A stretch of 64,000 nucleotides of DNA, taken from Saliterribacillus persicus (GTDB lineage Bacteria; Bacillota; Bacilli; Bacillales; Amphibacillaceae). Shown here piece after piece: positions 18,352 to 26,935 of this stretch (its first letter is position 1; every line of letters begins with the position of its first letter). The translations under genes and the position numbers were made by a program. The stretch lies in the NCBI RefSeq assembly GCF_003337485.1, contig NZ_QPJJ01000001.1:186001-250000 (forward strand), written 5' to 3'. The notes beneath the pieces were generated by a model. It was not told the origin of the DNA. It made no database searches and saw only the letters and a program-made list of their open reading frames with translations.

Positions 18352-18566
18352 TATTTTTCACCCACTACAGAATATCCAAGCTTAGAAATCTGCTCACTAA
18401 TTTCCTTCGCTATAATTTGCTCTTGGCTAAAGGTAACCTTCACCTTCTGTGCATGAAACAATACCTTTACATTCTCCACGCCGCGCATCTTCCCAACTAC
18501 GCCCTCAATCTTTTTCACACATGACGGACAAGTCAAGCCCTCCAGTTGAATTACTGACGTTGTCAT
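18351..18566 (-). CDS. Heavy-metal-associated (HMA/CopZ-like) chaperone
   Basis: 71 residues with the GLTCPSCVKKIE metal-binding motif near residues 9-20 and a ferredoxin-like HMA length. It is the first gene of the operon and overlaps the ATPase start. It probably delivers metal to the CPG ATPase, replacing the fused HMA domain common in this family. GGAGGAGATGG provides the ribosome binding site. Confidence 0.88.
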   Translation of the reverse strand: MTTSVIQLEGLTCPSCVKKIEGVVGKMRGVENVKVLFHAQKVKVTFSQEQIIAKEISEQISKLGYSVVGEK

Positions 18567-18621
18567 ATTCCATCTCCTCCTTTGTATAGTTTAATCTTAC
18601 GCCAGAAGAGCTGAACAAAAA

Positions 18622-18635
18622 TTGACGCAGATCAA
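18622..18635 (-). promoter_or_regulatory. FNR-like box upstream of the metal-ATPase operon
   Basis: TTGACGCAGATCAA matches TTGAT-N4-ATCAA, the classical FNR palindrome, at 9 of 10 defined positions, 56 bases before the chaperone start. The operon encodes a Crp/Fnr regulator, which makes autoregulation plausible. Confidence 0.5.
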
Positions 18636-18747
18636 TTTTCCCAAAAAATCTTTTAATAAATATAGTTTTCCCCTCGAATTGGTCATGAAAGTGAATGAAT
18701 TGTCCAAGCTTCATCTAAATTTGGCCGAGAAAATTCTTATTAACACA

Positions 18748-18792
18748 AAAAAACTGCACCCCCAGTTATGTTGGAAGTACAGTTTTTTTATT
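18748..18792. terminator. Bidirectional terminator between the metal operon promoter and the cyclase gene
   Basis: AAAAAAACTG..CAGTTTTTTT inverted repeat with A/T runs on both sides; it lies just past the stop of the diguanylate cyclase on the minus strand. Confidence 0.7.
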
Positions 18793-20314
18793 TATGTGAT
18801 TGTTCATCATAGTGGTATTGATTTCTTCCTTCAGCTTTCGCTTTGTAGAGGGCTATATCTGCACGTTTCACTGCATCATGATAGGTGATATCGTCCGCTT
18901 TAAAATGCGAAACACCAATGGAAACCGTTATTTTTAATTTCACTGCTTCAACAATAAAATCATGCTTTCGAACAGCGTTTAGTAAAACAGTAGTAAACGT
19001 GTCGATCATATCTACATGCAGTCCATCACAGACAAGTAAAAATTCTTCTCCACCCCATCGATAAACGCGGTCCGTATTTCGAATCACGTGATTCAACGCT
19101 TTCACTGTTTCGCAAATCACTTGATCTCCTATATCATGACCATAGGTATCATTCACATGCTTGAAATTATCAATATCTATCATGTAAACAATCGGAGAGA
19201 TGCCTGTTCCTTTATAGTTTTCAAACCATTCTTCTAAATCTTCTTGTCCAGCTCGTCTATTCCATCCTTTTGTTAATGGATCTGTGTATAATTCCTTTCT
19301 TGTTCGGTTTCTAAAGTTTATATAATATCTTTTCTCTACGATATAAAAGATAGCTAGTAAAACGATAACACTACTAAGCAAAAAGTAGAGTACCCCTTGC
19401 TTCATAGAGGTTAATAAATTCATGCTCTTTTTTTCAGTTTCATCCGCATATACATCGATTTCATTTGTATGCACACCCATTGCAATGATCCAGTCAAAGG
19501 GTTCGTATAGATAAGCATAGGAAAGCTTTTTTGAAATATTAGCAGAATTCAACTCTTCAAAATAGTGCGTATAGAACACTTCTCCATTTTCCATCAGACC
19601 ATCAAGTTCTGTTTGATAGGGAGTGTTCCCCATAAGGTCCTTTGTATAGGTCGATAAATAATCTCCCTCTGTATAAGCCAAATACGGATGTATTCTGCGT
19701 AGGGCGTAATTCTCACCACCACGATAATCTAAGACTTCGTTCACCCAAATATATGCACTTTGAGAATACTCGGCTTGGTAAATGATTGCACGAATGCTTC
19801 CTTTTATTTTTTTCACCATATCTTCTGTCTTAACTCCCATGACAATGCTGTATGGACCTATTTTCCTGTCCTCATACACAGAAAAGGCTTCTTCGTTATC
19901 GGCAATATTAACAACGTCATTATTGTTATCGTTAGTAAATACCATTTCATCTTCTTCCTCGACATATACTGATACTTTACTATTCAAGCCGTTTAATAGA
20001 CTTTCATCTAATTCTATTAGAAACGTTTCTGCATTTCGGTCATAGGAATTTTCAAGTAATGTCATTCTTTCATAGATTGATTGTAAGAAGCTAGATTTTT
20101 GTTCATCTTCTAAAACTTTAATTTCTCCTACTACATTTAAAACACTTTCTTTTAAATATTCTTTTTTAATATCATATACAGTTATTTCAGTCTGGTCAGT
20201 AAAAACCTCACTTGTTTTTTTATAGGAGTAGTCCAATAGAAATATTATCAGTAGTGCTAAAAATAAAATACCGCCTAAAATCACTATCTGATATTTCCTT
20301 CGCATTCGCTTCAA
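18788..20314 (-). CDS. Membrane-bound diguanylate cyclase (Cache-GGDEF)
   Basis: 508 residues. A membrane helix at about 10-30, an extracytoplasmic Cache-like sensor domain to about 300, a second helix about 310-330, then a GGDEF domain. The active site is GGEEF at 421-425, preceded by the inhibitory-site RNTD (412-415) at the usual spacing. It should make cyclic-di-GMP from two GTP and be feedback-inhibited. The start is TTG with GGGGGGAG upstream. It lies next to a second cyclic-di-GMP enzyme. The sensor ligand is unknown. Confidence 0.88.
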   Translation of the reverse strand: MKRMRRKYQIVILGGILFLALLIIFLLDYSYKKTSEVFTDQTEITVYDIKKEYLKESVLNVVGEIKVLEDEQKSSFLQSIYERMTLLENSYDRNAETFLIELDESLLNGLNSKVSVYVEEEDEMVFTNDNNNDVVNIADNEEAFSVYEDRKIGPYSIVMGVKTEDMVKKIKGSIRAIIYQAEYSQSAYIWVNEVLDYRGGENYALRRIHPYLAYTEGDYLSTYTKDLMGNTPYQTELDGLMENGEVFYTHYFEELNSANISKKLSYAYLYEPFDWIIAMGVHTNEIDVYADETEKKSMNLLTSMKQGVLYFLLSSVIVLLAIFYIVEKRYYINFRNRTRKELYTDPLTKGWNRRAGQEDLEEWFENYKGTGISPIVYMIDIDNFKHVNDTYGHDIGDQVICETVKALNHVIRNTDRVYRWGGEEFLLVCDGLHVDMIDTFTTVLLNAVRKHDFIVEAVKLKITVSIGVSHFKADDITYHDAVKRADIALYKAKAEGRNQYHYDEQSHK

Positions 20315-20510
20315 TAGACTCCCCCCTATCCCTGTAAAGTTACCGATGGTTAGTGGAACTTATTAGGATACTAACGTCCATTATCCTCATTAAAATACCC
20401 ACTTCTAATTAAAGATTTTCACTATTCATCTAACCTTTCGATATTTTAGACCTAAGGAATAGTTTAACAAATTTTTTCAAAAATTAGAATCTTTGTTTGA
20501 AAAAATTTTA

Positions 20511-22766
20511 CTATACGGCTAATAATAGATGGTTCTCTAATTCTTTTAAGGAGACCGGCTGCGAAAATAAATATCCCTGCCCTAACTCGCAACCTAGGTC
20601 GATCAAAATCTCATGCTGAAAGTGTGTTTCAATACCTTCTGCTATAACCTTCAAGTTCAGATTTAAACCTATGTCAATAATTGTTTTTACGATAGAGAAA
20701 TTTGTTATCACTTCCATTTGATCTATAAAAGATTTATCGATTTTAATCGTGTCGATTGGTAATGTTTTTAAAACGTGGAGCGAAGAATAGCCTGTTCCAA
20801 AGTCATCGATAGCTGTTTTCACTCCAATTGCCTTTAATCCTTTTAAAATTTCGGTAGAATGTGCGACATTTTGCATTATACTTTCAGTTATTTCTAACTC
20901 TAAATATTTTGCTTCTAGTCCGGTTTCCTCTAAAACTTGCTCTACAAGCTCAACAAACCCCTGCTCTTCGAATTGACGCACGGAAACATTCACAGCAATG
21001 GCTATTTTTTGATATCCTTTTTTATGCAACTCTTTTGTATCTTCACACGCTTTTCTTAAAACCCATTCACCGAGCGGTAATATCTGCCCCGTTTCTTCTG
21101 CAACTCGAATGAACTCCTGTGGTGGAATAGCTCCTAGAGTAGCATGATTCCATCTTAATAAAGCTTCCATTCCAATTATTTTTTTACTATTTAACTCGAA
21201 TTTTGGTTGGTAATGTACCATTAATTCATCATTTTGCATCGCTTTTTTCAGTTCTATTTCCAATGTCATTTTTCTAACAATATCTTCATTTAATTTTTGA
21301 TTAAAGAAATGGTATCGATTTTTCCCCGTTTCTTTTGCATGATACATTGCTGCATCTGAATATCGAAGTAAAGTCTCTCCCTTTTTCCCATCTGTTGGAT
21401 ACATGCTTATCCCAATACTTGGGGTGATGTTAATTTCATGATTATCGATAACAAAGGAAGACTCAAATATAGCAAGAATTGATTTAGCAATCCTTTCACA
21501 CTCTTCTTTATCTATATCCGGTATAATGATAACAAACTCATCCCCGCCAATTCGATATATTTCTGATTGACAATCAGCCCCCATTTTCAATCTTTGAGCT
21601 GCTTCCATTAGTACTTCATCCCCGTAATGATGTCCTAGCGTGTCATTGACATTTTTAAAACGGTCTAAATCTAATAATAAAACACAAATAGAGGTATCTA
21701 GGGTTTCTGCTTGCTTCAAGAAAAGCTTTAACTCTTTAACAAAACTAGTTCGATTTTTTAAAGAGGTTAAGGAATCATGATAGGCTAAGTAACGGTATTC
21801 CTTTACCAATTGATTATTTTTACGCATTACTACAATTTGTCGAGTAATCACTAAAATAAAAACAAAACTAATACCAATACTTAGGGCATTCATTTCCCAA
21901 TTATAACTATCACTTACTAGGATCACTAAAACAATTCCACCAATATAAGGAAAATAGGTATCCTTGCTATCAAAGGAACGTAATATTTTCCAATCAAAAG
22001 ACGCAAAGTCTTTTTGAACAAATTTTGCTGCAATACCCATAGATAAAAGTGCAAAGAGCCATATGGCATCAATGTATATTCCTACTTCATAAAAATCATT
22101 AAGGGTTGCGTAAACAAACATCATGTCAGCTAGTGCTTGGAAAAAGAAGGCACAAACAATGAATAAGAGCGATTCTTTTTCATTACTATATAAGGAAAGA
22201 TAATAAATAATCAAAATTGCAAAGATAATACTTAAGTCTACAACTAAATATAATATAGAAATTACAAAGACAAGAGTAGATTCACCGGAAAATGCTAGGA
22301 TTGGTTGAAGTAAATAGTGAACGGTAATAGATACGGAAACGATTATAAATATCCCCATGTTAAATAAATAAGGACTCGTGTTGATCGATGTTTCAATTAC
22401 ACGAATTTTATATACAAGTGCTGTGAGAAAGAAGATATAGGCAAATAACCATAACGCATAAGATAGGTCAGGATAATCAGTAACCTTTTGAATGATTACA
22501 ATAATAAGCCAGTAAATACTAGAAATGGTATATAACGACACTCCAATTCCAATCAAAAGCCAGAACTTTTTCTGTTTATCCTTGGTAATTTTATATGCAT
22601 CATAAATCCACTTCAAACATAGAAAACCAGCTAAAATTAAACCCGTTATGGTAACTAAAACCCTAACCCACGGATTATCTTGTAATAATAAAAGTAGAAG
22701 ATAATACAAAAAAGTAATTACCAAGACAATGCCAATGATTGAGCTTTTATTTGCTCGCATTTTCAT
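20511..22766 (-). CDS. Membrane GGDEF-EAL protein (cyclic-di-GMP synthesis/turnover)
   Basis: 751 residues. Eight or so membrane helices fill residues 10-310, followed by a GGDEF domain with intact YRIGGDEF and an EAL domain with MEALLRW, NVSVRQF, LEITES, DDFGTGYSSL and AEGIET motifs. All core metal and catalytic residues of the EAL phosphodiesterase are visible, so both activities are possible; which one dominates cannot be read from sequence. The N-terminal membrane region is probably a sensor. Neighbour of the Cache-GGDEF cyclase, though separated by about 200 bases. Confidence 0.87.
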   Translation of the reverse strand: MKMRANKSSIIGIVLVITFLYYLLLLLLQDNPWVRVLVTITGLILAGFLCLKWIYDAYKITKDKQKKFWLLIGIGVSLYTISSIYWLIIVIIQKVTDYPDLSYALWLFAYIFFLTALVYKIRVIETSINTSPYLFNMGIFIIVSVSITVHYLLQPILAFSGESTLVFVISILYLVVDLSIIFAILIIYYLSLYSNEKESLLFIVCAFFFQALADMMFVYATLNDFYEVGIYIDAIWLFALLSMGIAAKFVQKDFASFDWKILRSFDSKDTYFPYIGGIVLVILVSDSYNWEMNALSIGISFVFILVITRQIVVMRKNNQLVKEYRYLAYHDSLTSLKNRTSFVKELKLFLKQAETLDTSICVLLLDLDRFKNVNDTLGHHYGDEVLMEAAQRLKMGADCQSEIYRIGGDEFVIIIPDIDKEECERIAKSILAIFESSFVIDNHEINITPSIGISMYPTDGKKGETLLRYSDAAMYHAKETGKNRYHFFNQKLNEDIVRKMTLEIELKKAMQNDELMVHYQPKFELNSKKIIGMEALLRWNHATLGAIPPQEFIRVAEETGQILPLGEWVLRKACEDTKELHKKGYQKIAIAVNVSVRQFEEQGFVELVEQVLEETGLEAKYLELEITESIMQNVAHSTEILKGLKAIGVKTAIDDFGTGYSSLHVLKTLPIDTIKIDKSFIDQMEVITNFSIVKTIIDIGLNLNLKVIAEGIETHFQHEILIDLGCELGQGYLFSQPVSLKELENHLLLAV

Positions 22767-22954
22767 CCCAACCTTCTCTTAAGGACATATATTTAAAAAA
22801 TATAATAAGTACTGCAAATTTAATATCTAAATTGCACATGTCTTTATATGATCAATTATACCCTTAATCATAACATAAATAAAATATTTTATTGATAAAT
22901 ATGTACTATCAAATAAAAATAATTAGCACAAAAGTCACATATAATAAATAAAAA

Positions 22955-22988
22955 TAAATCCTCTTTATAAAAAAGAGAATCTATTTTT
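22955..22988 (-). terminator. Terminator of the YrhK-like gene
   Basis: Minus-strand CTCTTTTTTATAAAGAG hairpin followed by a T-rich run, just past the gene end. Confidence 0.6.
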
Positions 22989-22993
22989 ATCTA

Positions 22994-23278
22994 TTAAGTT
23001 GTATAGGTATCTTTACTCTTAATTTCATCTCGCAGGGTAGCGCTATTAATTAAGCGTAAGACTGGCCTTACCACTAAGAAAATACTTCCGAGGAGATAAG
23101 CAATCATCCCCTCCATTTCCAGACTCGACCAGAAATTCAATATGCTCCCAAGCACAAATAATATACCAATTAGCATATCATTAATCGTAGAAAAAACCTG
23201 ATACCGTTTATTTAAATAAAGACGAAAGCGCCCAGCTTTCACATCAATATATTCCTCACCATCTTTAATAGAAGGCAT
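22994..23278 (-). CDS. YrhK-like small membrane protein
   Basis: 94 residues. The stretch RYQVFSTINDMLIGILFVLGS with two membrane helices (about 35-55 and 60-85) is typical of YrhK-domain proteins, whose role is unknown. GGAGTGAT precedes the start. No operon partner is evident; the next gene downstream is an EAL protein after a 227-base AT-rich gap in which nothing was recognised. Confidence 0.7.
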   Translation of the reverse strand: MPSIKDGEEYIDVKAGRFRLYLNKRYQVFSTINDMLIGILFVLGSILNFWSSLEMEGMIAYLLGSIFLVVRPVLRLINSATLRDEIKSKDTYTT

Positions 23279-23362
23279 ACTATCACTCCTCCCGTAAATA
23301 GTTACCTCATTTTATACCCCCATTTATAAAAAATTAAACATATTTTAGGAATTTCGGGATGT

Positions 23363-23391
23363 GGTGCCTGGCACCTGTCGAATTTTCTTTA
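23363..23391 (+). repeat. REP element copy 1 (+)
   Basis: GGTGCCTGGCACCTGTCGAA with a TTTTCTTTA tail. The 13-base head is a perfect odd palindrome (GGTGCC-T-GGCACC). It abuts the stop codon of the SDR gene at 23393. Confidence 0.85.
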
Positions 23392-23392
23392 T

Positions 23393-24253
23393 TTAAATAT
23401 CATTAACTATTTGCGTTAAGGCTTCTTTTATTGGTGTGACTGGGCGACCGAGTACTTCTTCAAAGTCACTATTTTCAACCTCTAGTGAACCGTTACGAAT
23501 GCTTTGTTGAATACCGACTACAATTGGTATAACAGCATCAGGTAAGCCCAAGCCTTTCATGACTTCTGCATATTCATCATCTGTGACTGATTGAATAGCC
23601 ACCTCTTTATCCAATACAATACTAAGTGCGTCTGTAAATTCCTGTTGAGTTAATAAAGGTCCTGAAAGTTCATATACGGTATTTTCATGACCATCTTCTA
23701 CTAGAACCTTCGCCGCTGCATCTGCATAATCTTGTTGAAGTGCCCAGCCTACTTTCCCTGCTTCAGCAGATGTTACCCATGGAGCTCCTGCCTTGACACC
23801 TTGTATACTTCCTGTTTCATTTTCTAAATACCAATTATTCCGCAGGATAGAATAAGGAATCCCGGTCTTCTTAATTGCCGCTTCTGTTTCAACATGGGGT
23901 GGAGCCATAATATTCTTACTCTCTGTCGCCTTCGCTATACTTGTGTAAGCAATAAATTTAACCTTTGCCCTTTCTGCCGCTTCAACCGCATTTAAATGCT
24001 GACGAATTCTTGTTTCATCGTCACCATCTGCTGAAATAATTAATAAGCGGTCAATTCCTTTAAAAGCATTATCTAAGGTTGTTGGATGATCAAAGTCTCC
24101 TTGTCTCACTTCAATACCTTGTGTTTTAAGGTCTTCTGCTTTCTCAGGATTTCTGACACTTACTACCAAATCACTTGATGGTATTGATGTAAGTAATGTT
24201 TTTACGACCTTTGAACCTAATTTACCTGTAGCTCCAGTAACTAATAATTTCAT
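23393..24253 (-). CDS. QorB/YtfG-like NAD(P)H-dependent reductase (atypical SDR)
   Basis: 286 residues with the dinucleotide-binding GATGKLGSKV at the N-terminus and the NmrA-like fold throughout (IDRLLIISAD, YTSIAKA, ILRNNWYLEN). These features fit the QorB/YtfG group of NAD(P)H:quinone oxidoreductases. It is divergent from an Rrf2-family regulator, with three copies of a 17-base palindromic motif between them, so it is probably the regulator's target. AAGGAGAGAG precedes the ATG. Likely role: quinone or electrophile detoxification. Confidence 0.83.
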   Translation of the reverse strand: MKLLVTGATGKLGSKVVKTLLTSIPSSDLVVSVRNPEKAEDLKTQGIEVRQGDFDHPTTLDNAFKGIDRLLIISADGDDETRIRQHLNAVEAAERAKVKFIAYTSIAKATESKNIMAPPHVETEAAIKKTGIPYSILRNNWYLENETGSIQGVKAGAPWVTSAEAGKVGWALQQDYADAAAKVLVEDGHENTVYELSGPLLTQQEFTDALSIVLDKEVAIQSVTDDEYAEVMKGLGLPDAVIPIVVGIQQSIRNGSLEVENSDFEEVLGRPVTPIKEALTQIVNDI

Positions 24254-24276
24254 AAATAACTCTCTCCTTTTAAGTT

Positions 24277-24395
24277 GTAACTATTTTGATTACATGTATT
24301 CATTTTAGTTACAAGATAAAGATATGTCAATTAATTACTACAGCTATTATTTTGCTCAAGAATTGGTATAATAAACTTGTAATCACTTTAATTAC
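24277..24395. promoter_or_regulatory. Three operator-like palindromes in the reductase/Rrf2 intergenic region
   Basis: GTAACTATTTTGATTAC (24277-24293), GTATTCATTTTAGTTAC (24296-24312) and GTAATCACTTTAATTAC (24379-24395) share a GTAAT-N7-ATTAC pattern. The first two are spaced 19 bases apart and sit near the reductase start; the third lies near the Rrf2 side. Likely binding sites for the divergent Rrf2-type regulator. Confidence 0.6.
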
Positions 24396-24449
24396 ATGAT
24401 AAATTGATTTATTAAAAAGTAGATCGTATATAAGAAAGGGGACTAGAAA

Positions 24450-24884
24450 TTGTCTATTAGCAGTAGATTCTCTGTTGGAATTCATATATTAGCATTAATT
24501 AATATAAATAAGGAAAGTACCACCACATCTGAATTTCTGGCTTCAAGTGTTAACACTAACCCAGCTGTAATCAGAAAAATTATGGGTATGCTAAAAAAAG
24601 CAGGTTTAATCGAGGTCCGACCAGGTATTGCAGGATCAAAACTTACTAAGGAATTAGCTGAAATAACATTATTTGATGTGTACAAGGCTGTAAATGTTGT
24701 ACAAGAGAACGATTTATTTAGCATTCATGATAATCCAAATCCATTATGTATAGTAGGGAAAAACGTTCAGAATACTATCGAGCCAATATTTACAGCTGCT
24801 CAAGTTGCAATGGAAAAGGTCTTAATATCTGTAACGCTAGAGGATGTAGTAAAGGATATTGAAGCGAAGGAAAATATCAGTTAA
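24450..24884 (+). CDS. Rrf2-family transcription regulator (YwnA-like)
   Basis: 144 residues, TTG start with AAAGGGG upstream. The winged helix (SSRFSVGIHILALI, then TSEFLASSVNTNPAVIRKIMGMLKKAGLIEVRPG) matches Rrf2 regulators. Only one cysteine (PLCIVG) is present, so the three-Cys Fe-S site of IscR/NsrR types is absent, as in YwnA/CymR-type members. It is transcribed away from the QorB-like reductase and probably represses it in response to a reactive compound. Confidence 0.82.
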   Translation: MSISSRFSVGIHILALININKESTTTSEFLASSVNTNPAVIRKIMGMLKKAGLIEVRPGIAGSKLTKELAEITLFDVYKAVNVVQENDLFSIHDNPNPLCIVGKNVQNTIEPIFTAAQVAMEKVLISVTLEDVVKDIEAKENIS

Positions 24885-24912
24885 AAAGCCAACTCTGTCT
24901 TTGAGTTGGCAA
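24878..24912 (-). terminator. Terminator of the spore coat operon
   Basis: GCCAACTC..GAGTTGGC hairpin; on the minus strand it is followed by TTTTTAA. It serves the cotW-cotX transcript arriving from the right. Confidence 0.65.
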
Positions 24913-24944
24913 TCTGAGGGAGTATAAGCAAATCCTATGGGATA

Positions 24945-25394
24945 TTAAAAAATATCCAGTTGTACTAGTAATGCTAACAAAATTTGAACTAGTACTTGCA
25001 GGGAAATTGCTACATCCGTATCAGTAGTGGTGACAGTTACATTTTCTGATCCTTCTATTAATATCCTTTGTCTATTAACCTGATCAATTTCTGCGCGTTG
25101 AAGTAATTCTTGGGTAACTAACTCTGCTCGATTACTATCTGTAATCGTAATGTTAACAACAAGTGCGATAGCAACTTTTAGAGCTGCTTGAATAGATACA
25201 GCTACTTGCGTATCCGTAGTTGTAATATCCACCCCGCAAGAATCTCTAACTTCGATTAATTCAAAGGATCCTTGAAAAATGTCAGCGTCCTGCGTATCCT
25301 TCTGCTGAATAGCAGCATTACTATTGTGATTGGAATTACAGCCATAGAATTCATCAATTGCTCTTCTTCTTCTTTGTTCCATTCTCGTACTCAT
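24945..25394 (-). CDS. cotX: Spore coat protein CotX-like
   Basis: 149 residues with two copies of the spore coat X module: about 40-90 (VDITTTDTQVAVSIQAALKV) and about 100-149 (ENVTVTTTDTDVAISLQVLV). The N-terminus is basic and glutamine-rich. This pattern is characteristic of CotX, part of the insoluble outer coat (cotVWXYZ cluster in B. subtilis). Its ATG overlaps the upstream gene stop in a TAATG junction, so the two are co-translated. Presence of this gene shows the organism sporulates. Confidence 0.85.
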   Translation of the reverse strand: MSTRMEQRRRRAIDEFYGCNSNHNSNAAIQQKDTQDADIFQGSFELIEVRDSCGVDITTTDTQVAVSIQAALKVAIALVVNITITDSNRAELVTQELLQRAEIDQVNRQRILIEGSENVTVTTTDTDVAISLQVLVQILLALLVQLDIF

Positions 25395-25681
25395 TATTCA
25401 TCACTCTCCTTTTTCGTATTTTTTTTCACTAATTCTCGTAACGGACTTTCTACTGACTCTAGCTTCTCTTTAACATTCTCTGGTTTGTTTTTTGAAGTAA
25501 AATCACTAACGAGAACTTCTAGTTTTTCAGAAATATTTCTTAATTCTTGTTTTTGTTCCTCTGATAATTGGTTTGTGATAGATTCATCAGTTGTTATCTT
25601 GTGTTTTTTTAAGACACTGGAAACAGCCACACCTGCTAGACTTTTAGATAAATTTGATAGTTCCTGGTTTATTTCTTCCAA
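25394..25681 (-). CDS. CotW-like spore coat protein
   Basis: About 95 residues from a TTG at 25681, chosen because AAAGGAGGGAG lies nine bases upstream; a GTG ten codons earlier is the alternative and would put this strong site inside the gene. The protein is charged and helical (VLKKHKITTD...LSEEQKQELRNI), like the CotW partner of CotX in Bacillus. It immediately precedes cotX with a one-base overlap. Assignment rests on context plus weak similarity. Confidence 0.65.
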   Translation of the reverse strand: MEEINQELSNLSKSLAGVAVSSVLKKHKITTDESITNQLSEEQKQELRNISEKLEVLVSDFTSKNKPENVKEKLESVESPLRELVKKNTKKESDE

Positions 25682-25937
25682 CTTATTCTCCCTCCTTTCA
25701 GCATCTTTCACTATTACTATATTAATTTTCCTGCTAATAGGTTGGACTTGTTCCTAATCTACTCTAAAAAAGGTAGTTGTCCTGCTATATTTGTCTCTAG
25801 TATGGTGCAGAATGTCCAAGAGAATAAGAATGAAGATCATTTTTGCTAGAATATACAACAATTTAACTGAAGGATAATTGCATTATTTTTCCAAGTCATG
25901 TTATAATTTCACTGCCGAAAATTACAGGAGGGTCTCC

Positions 25938-26588
25938 TTGAAATATTCGTTATACATATGCTTATCCATTTCATTATTAATAGTAAGTGCATGCAGTGTT
26001 AATTCAGACAAGAATGAACAAAACAGTGCAAATGAAGACGGTGATTCACCAGTAGAGAAAAACCAAACAACAAATGATCAAGAAAACAATGATGATAGCA
26101 TCTTTAGTATGGGTGAGTTTGAAACTCTGAAAGGGAAAAATGACGTTGGTACATATGAGACAGGTCCCATATCCATAATGATTAAATCTGTTGCGGTAAA
26201 AAGAGGAGAAATAAATAAGGATTTTTTAAATGGTCGTTTGCCAGAAGGGAAAATAGAATTTATAGAAGTACATATGACTGTGACTTCTGAAAAAGAAAAT
26301 ATTAATTTTACGGAAGATAATTTTCAGCTGACAACTGATTCTGGAGAAGAATTTCATAAACCTGAAGGATTAATGAGTACTGCTCTGAATATTAACTTTG
26401 CATATATTGATTCCGATACAGGTGCCGGTGATTATTATGTGACGGTATCATATATATTGGAAGAATCAATGACAGAGTCGCTAGAAGAGGTTAATTTTCA
26501 TGTAAAGGCTCCAACTGACCAAAACGACAATTCCTTAGGAGAAGACATAGATATTGATATACCTGTTTCTATACCGAATCCCGACTAA
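25938..26588 (+). CDS. Putative lipoprotein with DUF4352-like domain
   Basis: The preferred start is TTG at 25938 (LKYSLYICLS), with AGGAGGG six bases upstream. A longer in-frame reading from 25878 lacks a ribosome site. The signal ends in the lipobox IVSAC, followed by an acidic Asn/Asp/Glu linker, then a domain of about 140 residues (MIKSVAVKRGEINKDF.., FIEVHMTVTSEKENINF, FQLTTDSGEEF) that resembles extracellular DUF4352/telokin-like domains. Function unknown. A small membrane protein gene follows after 24 bases. Confidence 0.7.
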   Translation: MKYSLYICLSISLLIVSACSVNSDKNEQNSANEDGDSPVEKNQTTNDQENNDDSIFSMGEFETLKGKNDVGTYETGPISIMIKSVAVKRGEINKDFLNGRLPEGKIEFIEVHMTVTSEKENINFTEDNFQLTTDSGEEFHKPEGLMSTALNINFAYIDSDTGAGDYYVTVSYILEESMTESLEEVNFHVKAPTDQNDNSLGEDIDIDIPVSIPNPD

Positions 26589-26612
26589 ACTACATGTAAG
26601 AAAGGAGTAATT

Positions 26613-26837
26613 ATGGATCTACTATACTTTCTGAATATAATGATCATTGTAGCAATTGTATTAGCTATTTTCACCACACTTTTGCTTATTTTTGCTTTAA
26701 AGGTCGCTAAATCATCACATAAACGACAAAATGAATTAATGGCAATACAAAAAGAAAACTTGTTAATACAAAAAGCAATTTTAAGCGAATTAAAAGAGCT
26801 AAAAAAAGGTAATGATGAAAAAATTGACTTATACTAA
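26613..26837 (+). CDS. Small single-span membrane protein
   Basis: 74 residues, preceded by GAAAGGAG. A membrane helix at about 5-30 (FLNIMIIVAIVLAIFTTLLLIFAL) is followed by a charged helix able to form a coiled coil (LLIQKAILSELKELKKG). No family recognised. It probably shares a transcript with the lipoprotein gene upstream. Confidence 0.6.
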   Translation: MDLLYFLNIMIIVAIVLAIFTTLLLIFALKVAKSSHKRQNELMAIQKENLLIQKAILSELKELKKGNDEKIDLY

Positions 26838-26867
26838 AAATGACAATCCCTTCTTAAAACGATTAAA

Positions 26868-26910
26868 AGACGAGATACAAGCTAAAAGTGTATTCTCGTT
26901 TTTTTTATTA
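26868..26910. terminator. Terminator between convergent genes
   Basis: GACGAGATAC..TGTATTCTCG hairpin followed by eight T on the + strand; the minus-strand hydrolase gene ends 26 bases farther on. Confidence 0.65.
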
Positions 26911-26935
26911 CATTTCATTCTAAAATTTGCGTGTT

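Noticed and set aside
18505-18714. A 69-codon minus-strand frame over the metal operon promoter
   Set aside because: It overlaps the HMA gene start in another frame and the FNR-like box; no ribosome site.
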